Shown here in pieces: positions 23,901-37,600 of a DNA stretch of 64,000 bases. The notes beneath the pieces are model-generated. The model did not search any database, was not told the origin of the DNA, and saw nothing but the letters and a program-made list of their open reading frames with translations. The first letter of the stretch is position 1. Each line of letters opens with the position of its first letter. The position numbers and the translations under genes were made by a program. Source of the stretch: Phymorhynchus buccinoides. Taxonomy: Eukaryota > Mollusca > Gastropoda > Neogastropoda > Raphitomidae. The stretch is from the NCBI GenBank assembly GCA_017654935.2, contig CM065691.1:29945764-30009763 (forward strand), read 5' to 3'.

Positions 23901-26900
23901 ATGACTGTGCTTTAACATGTTTTCCTTCGGATTTCAAGCTAAATACAGTGGAACCTCCCTTAAAGACTACACCAGTTTACAAATATGACTGTGCTTTAAC
24001 ATCTGTTTTCCTTCGGATTTCAAGGGTACAGTGGAACCTTTAACTTTGAAATATGACTGTGCTTTAACATCTGTTTTCCTTCGGATTTCAAGCTAAATAC
24101 AGTGGAACCTCCCTTAAAGACTACACCAGTTTAACTTTGAAATATGACTTGCTTTAACATCTGTTTTCCTTCGGATTTCAAGCTAAATACAGTGGAACCT
24201 CCCTTAAAGACTACACCAGTTTAACTTTGAAATATGACTGTGCTTTAACATCTGTTTTCCTTCGGATTTCAAGCTAAATACAGTGGAACCTCCCTTAAAG
24301 ACTACACCAGTTTAACTTTGAAATATGACTGTGCTTTAACATCTGTTTTCCTTCGGATTTCAAGCTAAATACAGTGGAACCTCCCTTAAAGACTACACCA
24401 GTTTAACTTTGAAATATGACTGTGCTTTAACATCTGTTTTCCTTCGGATTTCAAGCTAAATACAGTGGAACCTCCCTTAAAGACTACACCAGTTTAACTT
24501 TGAAATATGACTGTGCTTTAACATCTGTTTTCCTTCGGATTTCAAGAGTGGAACCTCCCTTAAAGACACTTTGAGAGAGAAGAGAAATATGACTGTGAAC
24601 ATCTGATTTCAAGCTAAATACAGTGGAACCTCCCTTAAAGACTACACCAGTTTAACTTTGAAATATGACTGTGCTTTAACATCTGTTTTCCTTCGGAGAT
24701 GACTGTGCTTTAACATCTGTTTTCCTTCGGATTTCAAGCTAAATACAGTGGAACCTCCCTTAAAGACTACACCAGTTAACTTTGAAATATGACTGTGCTT
24801 TAACATCTGTTTTCCTTCGGATTTCAAGCTAAATACAGTGGAACCTCCCTTAAAGACTACACCAGTTTAACTTTGAAATATGACTGTGCTTTAACATCTG
24901 TTTTCCTTCGGATTTCAAGCTAAATACAGTGGAACCTCCCTTAAAGACTACACCAGTTTAACTTTGAAATATGACTGTGCTTTAACATTTTTTCCTTCGG
25001 ATGCTAAATACAGTGGAACCTCCCTTAAAGACTACACCAGTTTAACTTTGAAATATGACTGTGGATTTCAAGCTAAATACAGTGGAACCTCCCTTAAAGA
25101 CTTCTGTGAAATATGACTGTGCTTTAACATCTGTTTTCATTTCAAGCTAAATACAGTGGAACCTCCCTTAAAGACATAGCTTTGAAATATGACTGTGCTT
25201 TAACATCTGTTTTCCTTCGGATTTCAAGCTAAATACAGTGGAACCTCTTAAAGACTACACCAGTTTAACTTTGAAATATGACTGTGCTTTAACATTCTTT
25301 TTCCTTCGGATTTTAAGCTAAATACAGTGGAACCTCCCTTAAAGACACACCAGTTTAAATTTGAAATATGACTGTGCTTTAACATCTGTTTTCCTTCGGA
25401 TTTCAAGCTAAATACAGTGGAACAAAGACTACACCAGTGCACTTTAAACATGTTTTCCTTTTTCAAGCCCTCCCTTAAAGACTACACCAGTTTAACTTTG
25501 AAATATGACTGTGCATCTGCCTTCGGATTTCAAGCTAAATACAGTGGAACCTCCCTTAAAAACAAGAAGCTACTATAGTTTAGCTTTGAAATATGACTGT
25601 GCTTTAACATTGTTTTCCTTCGGATTTCAAGCTAAATACAGTGGAACCTCCCTTAAAGACTACACCAGTTTAACTTTGAAATATGACTGTGCTTTAACAT
25701 GTTTTCCTTCGGATTTCAAGCTAAATAACCTCCCTTAAAGACTACACCAGTTTAACTTTGAAATATGACTGTGCTTTAACATCTGTTTTCCTTCGGAAAG
25801 CTAAATACAGTGGAACCTCCCTTAAAGACTACACCAGTTTAACTTTGAAATATGACTGTGCTTTAACATGTTTTCCTTCGGATTTCAAGCTAAATACAGT
25901 GGAACCTCCCTTAAAGACTACACCAGTTTAACTTTGAAATATGACTGTGCTTTAACATCTGCTAAATACAGTGGAACCTCCCTTAAAGACATGCTTTTAA
26001 CATGTTTTCCTTCGGATTTCAAGCTAAATACAGTGGAACCTCCCTTAAAGACTACACCAGTTTAACTTTGAAATATGACTGTGCTTTAACATCTGTTTTC
26101 CTTCGGATTTCAAGCTAAATACAGTGGAACCTCCCTTAAAGACTACACCAGTTTAACTTTGAAATATGACTGTGCTTTAACATCTGTTTTCCTTCGGATT
26201 TCAAGCTAAATACAGTGGAACCTCCCTTAAAGACTACACCAGTTTAACTTTGAAATATGACTGTGCTTTAACATCTGTTTTCCTTCGGATTTCAAGCTAA
26301 ATACAGTGGAACCTCCCTTAAAGACTACACCAGTTTAACTTTGAAATATGACTGTGCTTTAACATCTGTTTTCCTTCGGATTTCAAGCTAAATACAGTGG
26401 AACCTCCCTTAAAGACTACACCAGTTTAACTTTGAAATATGACTGTGCTTTAACATCTGTTTTCCTTCGGATTTCAAGCTAAATACAGTGGAACCTCCCT
26501 TAAAGACTACACCAGTTTAACTTTGAAATATTGTGCTTTAACATCTGTTTTCCTTCGGATTTCAAGCTAAATACAGTGGAACCTCCCTTAAAGACACCCC
26601 CCCCCCTCCCCCCTTATAAGACTCCCTCTGACTTTAGTTCTCTGAGACATTGCTCTTCTTTGTAAGTATTAAAATTACCTCCTTTATACACCTCCCACGC
26701 ACTTAGGACCATATTTTGGATGATTTTTCAATGTCTTAAAAGGGAGGTTCCACTGTACTATTCTGTTCTGTTCACCGTGCATCCAAAAGGCAAGCACACA
26801 GGACATACACAGAAGGCATTCCACAATATTCAGTATGCTTAGCAGCATTTACATAGTTTGACAAACACCACCATGCACTTTTTCCAAACATGCATCAAGT

Positions 26901-27256
26901 ATAATGTTGTAGGCTGTTGGGAAAAAAAAAGAAGAAAAAAAAAAAGTTGCTTTATCTATGTTAAAATGATAATGCATCAATGTATAATTCCGAAATGAAA
27001 CAAACAACAATCAAAAATCGATGTTTTGTAGCTATATGATCTCAACAAGAGAAAGACAAGCGGGAATCAAGATTGAGATGCGGCCTAGTTCCTTTGGAGA
27101 GCACATATAAGTCAGGGCTGAACACTTGTTTGGGTTGTTTTTTTATCTCAAGATCTTCATCAGTCCAGCTTCCAAAGGGTTACTTCTTCACTTGTGGATA
27201 CATCTGAAAGGCACTCTATGCTTGTTCGTGAAGAGAGAGACAGAAGAAGAAGAAGA

Positions 27257-27332
<76 letters not shown>

Positions 27333-27345
27333 AGGTGTTTGAATG

Positions 27346-27395
<50 letters not shown>

Positions 27396-30300
27396 AAGCA
27401 TGCTCTATGTGTTTGTGCATTTGTGCATGCATGCATATAACTTGTGTGCCACTTCTTATTCTTGTATTTCATTTTAAAAAAACAAAAAACAAGAGCCCAA
27501 TAACAGACACACATGCACAAACATGCCAGTCATAGCCACAAGAAATGCCACTATTCTGTCCTTTCCACACACATACAGCATTTAACTCTTTCTATACTAA
27601 CCTGCGCTCTCGTCGCAGGGGCATGCACATAACACCTCGTTACTAAGGTAACAGGATATCGCATGTGAACTTTAAAAATTCATAGTTCATAGGTTAACAG
27701 TCATGCGTGCTTCAAAGTGGCTCAGAGGGCTACTACTACGTTTCATTCATGCCTTCACACTGTGGCTGGTTGTAGGCTCTATTTCGGGACCATAGTATGT
27801 AGTAATTTTGGAATTTTACGTCCTCTCGACCTGGGAAGGCACATATGGGACATTGGGACCATAGTATGTAAATGAGGGGGGTAGCCTTATATTTTTGCTC
27901 TATGCGTATGCTGTGGCTTGACAAAACATGCATTTATTTTAAAATATCACAAATCAAAACTAAAACAGTGGATGCTTTGAAACTGTTGCAGGTGTTAGTC
28001 CTGTATATTGTGTACATATTGCCAAAATTTCACGTTTGTATCTGTTACCATTATTTAGAAAATATTGTTTTGGTAACTATGCAAATCGGCCAGTAGAGAA
28101 CGTTTGCAAGGGGAAGCAACTGGCCAGCATAGAATGAGTTAAACTCTACAAACACTAGGAACATCAGAGTTACAACACAACAACAAAATCTGTGCACACT
28201 TTGATTGTCCTTACAAAATGACTCTTCTTCTTCAACCCAACACATTCTCTCCTTATTCAACTCTCCCTTAAATTGTCTAACACAACACTGCTTGCTGTAA
28301 TTATTAAACTATGACAATTTTGTGTAAAAGCTGAACAGCACAAAACAGTTCATAACCTAAGCAATATTTTAATTGCAAATCAGGAACAGAAATAATTTTT
28401 CAAATTGCAAATCAGGAACAGAAATAATATTTCAAATTGCAAATCAGGAACAGAAATAATATTTTAATAGCAAATCAGGAACAGAAATATTTTAATTGCA
28501 AATCAGGAACAGAAATAAAAGCTTTCACACAATCATTTTGAACAACAGAGAAAGCCAAAACAAAACTGATGGGCAGACCAACAAACAAAAAAAGTAGTAC
28601 AAAGCACATGTAGGTTTTCAAATAGTTGTTTAAAAAAAGACGAATAGACTGACAGCCAACCAAAAATAACCATGACAGGTCATATTGTGCCAACGGTTGG
28701 AAAACTATCTGTGTGTTCAGCAATTAGTTGCGTACCCAGCCATTTTCCTGGTTTCCTTTTCTTCTTTCTTGATTTTATTGTAAGTGTCTCCTTGTGTTTA
28801 CATAACCTTCACAAAGCCCTCTCAAGATGATAATACATTAACAACCTTTATTTCACACACACACACACACACACACACGCTTGTCATTTGCTTAATCAAT
28901 CAATGTACCATCTGGAAAAAAACATTTTAACTTGACTTGACACACACACAAAACTCAACAAACACATACTCTCATTCAGACACTTTGAAATTCTGATACA
29001 ATCTTTAGAGACTATTAATATTATAAGGATGATAGTTTACTATGCATAGTAATGTTGTTGTCGTCATACCCTGGCTTAGAGACTCCAGGGATCATCCCAA
29101 CAGCCGAAGCACTTGAACACTATGGTACAAATGCACCCGCTAGGGATGAGAACATTAGGTGTGTGACCGTTTTTGATTACCCGACACATGAGCAGCCACA
29201 CTCCGACTTCGGAGCACTATGCATAGTAATAAATGCAAAGGGATGAAATCATATCAGTTGTGCTTAAATTTATCGTTCATTCTAGAATGAGATACACAGG
29301 TGGTTTTTAAAAAAAAATCATTTCCTCACAAAAATTATTACATGCATTATCCGAAGTACAATTTCTATGGATTCTGCAAATTGAACTTGTTGGAATGGAC
29401 AATAACAAATATTTATAAGTACGTCTCCCCCAATCTTTTGAAACTGTTGATGGCTTGGAGTCAAAACGGACTATCTTTAGATAGTCCATTGACGTATTAT
29501 TGAACATATTGTCAAAACTAATAACTTGTTTCAAAAACAGACTGCAGAAATATAAAAAGCCTAATCCCCATTTTACATTATTTGAAGTCTTTTTTAATAC
29601 AAGTTCTAAGTTTTTGCAATAATATTAATAATAAGTGGACTATCTAAAGATAGTCCGTTTTGACTCTAAGCCATCGAATTACATTCAGCGGTCTTTTCCC
29701 TAAATTATACAACACCTGTATTTGGTAATACAGCACACATAAACAAAAATTAAGCACAGCAACAAAAAAGAAGCAATGTCCATAGCAAAAGATATTCATA
29801 CATTATGTACTAAACAGGCTACCGCACAGCACATGCAACACAACATAATGATCGTGTCCTGTTCCCAAATGAAAAACGTACACAGAGGTGCTGATGAATC
29901 CAACAGTAACCAGGCGGGTAAACCTTCACAAAAAGTAAGTCAAAGCCAGTGAAGGGAATGCAGAATGCGCATACACACACACAGAGAAATGACTCAAAGA
30001 ACAAAAACAGGCTAATGCACACATTTTCAATGTTTATCATGTATACATATTAGCTTCATTGAATTCCAATGCAATTGTGTGTGTGTGTACATGTGTGTGT
30101 GTGCGTGCATATGCACATGCATGTGTTAAGCGTGTGTGAATGTGTGCGCACGTGCATGCGTGTGTGTACTTTATATTTAATAGTCACAGAGGCGTCTCTG
30201 TAAGATTCGGGTTGCTCCCACCTGGAGAGCGCGTCACAGCCAGAGGCGTGCCACCCTTTTTTTTTTAAATTTGCTTGCGACTTTTGTGTGACTGATGAGG

Positions 30301-31655
30301 AAGGAAGGGGGGGTGTCAATTTTGACCAAATGACAACTTTTTCGTTGCCAATGGTTTAACGTTTGCTAAGTGCATGGGCACAGGAAAAAGTGTCAACTTA
30401 AAAACAAGCCATTAAGTGATTAACACAATTTTCTATTTATAAAAAAAGTACACTTAATGAAAAAGCAAAAGACAAAAGAAAAAAACCCGAAAAACTACAC
30501 AACCAACAGTTTTCATCATATAGTAATAAGCCAACTGTCCGTGTGTGTGTGTGTCTGTGTGTCTGAAACACAAAACGGGCCTTATAACTCCGCCGTTTTT
30601 TGACCGAATCGCTTCAAATTTGCTGTGAGCCCTAACGGGGCGATGGCAACGGCAACCGAGGCGGCCGTATCATTTGCGCGGTTTCGCAAATGCGCGAAAC
30701 GTGCATCCGCTGGTCTCTCGGCACCCGTATCTCTGGCGTTGCCTTTGAATTTGGCAGGTAGATGACCGGGGCCGGGGACTATCTGTGTGCCAAACCGGAA
30801 GCGAATCGATTCATAAACGCACGCGCTATACGCTGCTTCACCTTTTTACAAATAACTCTGCCGTTTCGTAACCGAATCACTTCAAATTTGATGTCAGGCT
30901 TGCTATGGCCCTGACAAAGCCTGGCAGGCAAATTTGAAGAGAATCGGGAGAGCGCATCACTCTCAGAGCAGCGCCAACAGGAAACGGGGCCTTAGAACTC
31001 TGCCGTTTCTTAACCGAATCGCTTCAAATTTGCTGTACTCAGCGTTACCAGTACTTGGCGTTACCGTTGCTAGGCGTTACCGTTACTAGGCGTTACCGGT
31101 ACTTGGCGTTGCGCTAGTTCAATTAATTTGGCATCATTTGAATGCAACTGGGTGCAGCTGAAAGGCTCTTCGGAAATAGGCAAAATGTACATTACATTTT
31201 CTTAAAAGTGTACAGTGACCATGATTTTGAACAAATGAAAAACAAGCTGAAATGAAACTTAAAGACCGTCTCAATCCCTGCCCTCAGCCTCCACCTTTGT
31301 GCGATGTATCAATGCACACAGCCTGCAAACAGTGATAGGGGCCCCTCCACCCGACCATAGCACGCAAATTGCAGTGTGTTTTACCTGCTGTTAAAGTCTC
31401 CAAATCAATGACTTCAGGCCTAGCTAGAGTCGCTGTTTACAACACATACACACACCACAAATCAATCCTCGGGATATTGAAAGTTGCTGGTATTCCAGCC
31501 TGGCAGATGTACAAGGTGTAGGTTGACACAATGTCCAATATATTGTCACTACAATGTATCTTGACAACTAGGCAATGTTCTTCCACACCATCAGCGGCAT
31601 ATATACATCATGTTTGCTTTGCTTACTATCACACACACAGACGCAAGCACACACA

Positions 31656-31693
<38 letters not shown>

Positions 31694-34600
31694 CACACGC
31701 ATCACTGGTAAAAGGTAAATACTAATTTCGCTGACACTGAGAGCATGTATTATACCACTTTCCCTCAGATTCTGCACTTTCCTACCTTTCTCTCACACAG
31801 TGCACACCAATTCAATTAACACAACTGACAATGCAGCCCCAAAACACACTGTCATTTTACACTTCAGTTTCGGTTTTTTTACTGCAGCCTCTGTGGTTCG
31901 CTGGGCTATTAGTGTATTCTTTGACAAAACAGTATAAGGGAAAAACAAACTCCAACCTACTGCTGAAGAAAGCATCTTGTTATTATCCCAACTTAAGAAA
32001 ACTAAGCAACAATGAATACAACCAACGTCCAGTCAAGCACATAGAGTTGCAAGATCAAAGAGAAGGATTAAGAATAAAAACAGCAACACCGAAAATAGAC
32101 CAACAAATGCTCAAAACGAAACACAGACAAAAATAACAAGAACCAACTAACAATCTTTATACGTTTATGTTAATTTATAATGTACAAATTATGTTTATGT
32201 AATCGACCCAGGATTTGGTTATGAACCCCTGTTATGACTTTACCTGGAACTGAAAATTGAATTGATCGTCACAAACTGAAGCTGAACAGATCAGACTCTA
32301 CTGCACTACAACAAGCTTTTACATCACACTGTATTTCAGTGCATTATTGTCAAACGCTAAGCAAACAGTAAATAATCTTTGTATGATACTACACAGCAGA
32401 GTACAGTAATTTGATTAAGTAAAAAACAAATCTTTAACATCGAAATCCAAGTAAAATATCCACATTCATACCCTTTCACTCACTGACACCAGAATGACTA
32501 CTGAAAGGCATCAAAGCAGGGTCTGTTATGTAATTACCTTATGTTCTTACTTGTAGGCAGTAAGGATAGGTCTAGACATGTTACTGAAGAATCCCCAATA
32601 TTGCAGATGAAATCCTTTCTCTATGTAGATAAGTTGAACAGAAATTTTGGGCTGAAAAATAGCTGGCAGCGAAAGGGATAAATGTGGACAGCCTGAATCC
32701 AAACGACAAATGCCAAGAAACAATATTTATTAGTCAACAAGCGTTAGTGCCTTACCGAGGGCGCCGACATTGCCATAGGCAGGCATGTCGTAGGAGGGTC
32801 TGCGCAGGCCATCAGGGGTGGCTGAGCCCACCCCTCCCCCGTAGGAGGAGGCGGAGGAAGGGGTGGAGGGGCCGGTGCGGGGGGAGAAGCCCGCTTTGGA
32901 GGAGGAGGAGTTGAGGGACTCTGTGCTGCTGCTGGTGCTCCCCACCAGCTCAAAGCCTGCGCAACCAGCCACAGCTTATATATATTTTATGTCATTTTTC
33001 ACTCATTTACTTATGCCTCAAGGCATCTCCACTGTACACATTCTAGCCCAGACATAAGGAATAGCAGCTACCGCTTCTGCTATCTGGAAGTCATATTTCG
33101 ACCCGACAGACTGGCAAACGCACATCAAATACCCGACAGACTGACAAACGCACATCAAATAGTAAAATCAACATTTAGCTTATCCGCTTAGCCCTTAAAT
33201 GCTTCTCGATATGAATCATCTACAATGTAGATTCAGTGTGTGTGTGGAAGGGAGGTGGGTATGGGTGGGGGTGGCGAAAGGTTTGAGCGCTCCTATATTG
33301 TCTGCTAAGTTATACTTACATTGTATCAAAATGTTGAAAGATTCATTTCTAAATTTTGCATGACCTAACCATACACACGCACATATTGGCTGTCATCAAT
33401 CTACTCCTTCACACAGTGGTCTCCAACAAACTGACTGCCAGCTTAAGGATTAGAGACCTGAATATGGTGAAGTCTCATCGTCCTATAAACTGACTATGTC
33501 TCCCACCTTACCCTTCCCACACACTTATTCACTCACTAACTCACACACATATTATTCCCATGAACACATTCACTCACTAACTCACTCAGTCCACAACTCT
33601 ATGAACACACAAAACCCAGCTCACCTCCGGTGCTGGGGTTGTACACCTGGATGGGCCGAGGCCTCCCAGCCCGGGATTGGCCCCCCGGCCCATGGGCCCC
33701 TGCATAGGAGCGCGAGGGGGTTCCCCAGGAGGGGGAGGAGGCATGGTGGGAGGCCCCCTCACTCCCAAACGAGGACACGGAGGAGGAGGGCCTGGCTTGG
33801 GCCGGGGTGTGGTTCTCGTAGACGCCGTAGCTGTCAGTGGCTGTGGACTCCGGGGGCTGGCTGGCTGCCATTCGGCCCTTCAGATCACCTACGTCCGCTT
33901 CCTCTGGGGGGTGGCTGAAGATCTGCCACACGTGGTAGGCAAGCAGGATGCAACTGATCAACATTTCATTCATATCTTAATTCAGAATATTAGCATACCT
34001 TGAAGCTGTTCAAACCTTGCTTTTAAGCAGTAGGAATGGAGTAGAAATACACCCCTACCCCTCCCCCAAAAAAACATTGAACAGTAAAATGGTGCCTGTA
34101 TTATCATGTTCATGTGTATTCTGCATACCCATTGTATCTGTAAGGCACTTTGAGCTGTTGTCAGGATACTGCGCCATATAAATGTCATTAATTATCATTA
34201 TTATTATTATCAACATTAATAAAACAACAATAAGGAAAAAAGTTTACATCCGGCTCATCTTCTAATGTTTCTATCATTTGTTTATACTTATCTTCCTCAC
34301 AACACCATGACTTACTCTTTGCCATTTTCATTTTTCTCCTCTCTGCTCACTCTCCGTCCCAAACTCAAACCTGTGACATACGCTCATCAAACGCTGACAC
34401 ATCACACATGACCCAATCCTAGCAGGGAGGGGGGGGGGGGGGGTGTCTGACCTCTTCACAGTTGTTGATGAGCAGCTCCACGATGATGTTGCAGAACTTG
34501 ATGTCCATGATGGCAGCCATCGTCTCCTCCTCGGGACGCATCAGGGACGGGCCGAAGCACACACCCAGGTTGGCCACCGTCATCTTATTCTCGTCAGAGC

Positions 34601-37600
34601 GGTCCGATACCCTGAGCAAATAAACATTTGATTTCAAGGTTTATACACTGAATCAGCACTGTAGAAAATATTCACAATAGAAAGGTTTAGCCACCGTCAT
34701 CTTATTCTCGTCAGAGCGGTCCGATACCCTGAGCAAATAAACATTTGATTTCAAGGTTTGTACACTGAATCAGCACTGTAGAAAATGTTCACAATAGAAA
34801 GGTTAGCCACAGTCATCTTATTCTCGTCAGAGCGGTCCGATACCCTGAGCAAATAAACATTTGATTTCAAGGTTTGTACACTGAATCAGCTCTGTATTTG
34901 TATTTTCATAATAGAAAGGTTAGCCACCGTCATCTTATTCTCGTCAGAGCGGTCCGATACCCTGAGCAAATAAACATTTGATTTCAAGGTTTATACACTG
35001 AATCAGTTCTGTATTTGTATTTTCACAATAGAAAGGTTAGCCACTGTCATCTTATTCTCGTCAGAGCGGTCCGATACCCTGAGCAAATAAACATTTGATT
35101 TCAAGGTTTATACACTGAATCAGTTCTGTATTTGTATTTTCACAATAGAAAGGTTAGCCACTGTCATCTTATTCTCGTCAGAGCGGTCCGATACCCTGAG
35201 CAAATAAACATTTGATTTCAAGGTTTATACACTGAATCAGCTCTGTATTTGTATTTTCACAATAGAAAGGTTAGCCACTGTCATCTTATTCTCGTCAGAG
35301 CGGTCCGATACCCTGAGCAAATCAACATTTGATTTCAAGGTTTGTACACTGAATCAGCACTGTACAAAATGTTCACAATAGAAAGGTTAGCCACCGTCGT
35401 CTTATTATCACCTGAGCGGTCCGATAACCTGAGCAAATCAACATTTTATTTCAACTGTGTATGTTCACATCACTAAAACACACAAACCACCATATCTTGT
35501 GCCTTACCTCTTCAAGTGTCTGATCAGCAGTTCCAGCATGTCAAAGTTGGCCTTTGGAAGAAGGTAGCAGTACTTGTGCACATCCAGCTTCCTCAGAGTT
35601 TTAGATTCTTGCTCTGCACAATGAAGGAATGAACAAAGGAATCAATTACTGAATCTACACATAGGCAAATATAAGCTAACACTCAGAAAGCAAATTCAGA
35701 AATAAATGAATATTGAAAGAAATTTTGAAGTTAGCTTCAGGCACTTTCATGAGTCTTAAAAAGAAAAGTGACAAAAAGTTAAAATGGATCTGAAGTACTA
35801 TAAACATGAAAGGAAAATAAACAGAATTTATCAGATGAACAAAGTGATACACTTACTTGCCGCTTTGATAAACTGTTCATGAAGTTTGAAGGTCATCAAG
35901 GGCTCTGGTAAAGACCTGGAAACACAGCACAAATATGCAATCATACTAAGAAGATACTAAGAATTATCAGTTTAGATAAGTCTTTTTTCCTTTGTTTTAC
36001 AAGGTTTGTGTTTGTGTATTCTAGTGTGTGGAATAGAAAAGGGATGGGACAGGAAACCCCCTGCAGGGTCAATAATATTCATGTGACTATTAAGTTTAAC
36101 TTGGGTTGTTTGTTGATATGCGACCCAGCAACCCAGAAAGGGACATTAAGTGTCAAACTGACCATTCTGAGAAAATTATACATTTAAAAACTTCAGACAA
36201 TTCTCTTTCTAGCGATACAAGAACCATTCTTGTATCTTTTTCCGTTCCAGAGTTATGAGCCTTTAAAGTTAGTAGAGTGTCAGCCATTTGAGAACAGTCT
36301 AAATTCTAGCCTAGGTGAAGAAAATGCATTGACCTACTCATTTCAAAGCACTTATGAGACCACTTAGAGATCATATTAAAGATTGTCCTTTATAGATATG
36401 AAAGATAAGATGTTAGAGAACACAAATATACCCATAACTCAAACTTGACAAAAAATGAGATTGTTGACTTTGCAAGCCTGTTGTAAGAAAGTAGCCCAGC
36501 AACTGAATGTCCCTTTCGCGGTGCTGGGTCACAATGATGGTTTCATAGAAATGCAAGTACTCTTTGAGTTAATATGGAGGATATAAATGTACTGATCTAT
36601 AAACTCTGTTTGCTGTCTTCACTTTATGACTAAGTGCTGAAGGCACGAAACGTTGGAGTTTTCCCTTTCACAGATACCTTGTTTTCTGTCTTCACTTCAT
36701 GACTAAGTGCCTAAGGCACGAAACGTTGGAGTTTTCCCTTTCACAGGTGCCTTGTTTGATGTCTTCACTTCATGACTAAGTGCCTAAGGCACGAAACGTT
36801 GGAGTTTTCCCTTTCACAGGTACCTTGTTTTCTGTCTTCACTTCATGACTAAGTGCCTAAGGCACGAAACGTTGGAGTTTTCCCTTTCACAGGTACCTTG
36901 TTTGATGTCTTCACTTCATGACTAAGTGCCTAAGGCACGAAACGTTGGAGTTTTCCCTTTCACAGGTACCTTGTTTGATGTCTTCACTTCATGACTAAGT
37001 GCCTAAGGCACGAAACGTTGGAGTTTTCCCTTTCACAGGTACCTTGTTTGATGTCTTCACTTCATGACTCAGTGCCTAAGGCACGAAACGTTGGAGTTTT
37101 CCCTTTCACAGGTACCTTGTTTGATGTCTTCACTTCATGACTAAGTGCCTAAGGCACGAAACGTTGGAGTTTTCCCTTTCACAGGTACCTTGTTTGATGT
37201 CTTCACTTCATGACTAAGTGCCTAAGGCACGAAACGTTGGAGTTTTCCCTTTCACAGGTACCTTGTTTGATGTCTTCACTTCATGACTCAGTGCCTAAGG
37301 CACGAAACGTTGGAGTTTTCCCTTTCACAGGTACCTTGTTTGCTGTCTTCACTTCATGACTAAGTGCCTAAGGCACAAAACGTTGGAGTTTTCCCTTTCA
37401 CAGGTACCTTGTTTGCTGTCTTCACTTCATGACTAAGTGCCTAAGGCACGAAACGTTGGAGTTTTCCCTTTCACAGGTACCTTGTTTGCTGTCTTCACTT
37501 TATGACTAAGTGCTGAAGGCACGAAACGTTGGAGTTTTCCCTTTCACAGGTACCTTGTTTGCTGTCTTCACTTCATGACTAAGTGCCTAAGGCACGAAAC

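Noticed and set aside
21605..26590. Repeated open frames with LKYDCALT and [18 protein letters not shown] peptides
   Set aside because: They follow the 91-bp tandem unit on both strands, break wherever a unit has a deletion, and have no start, splice or domain evidence.
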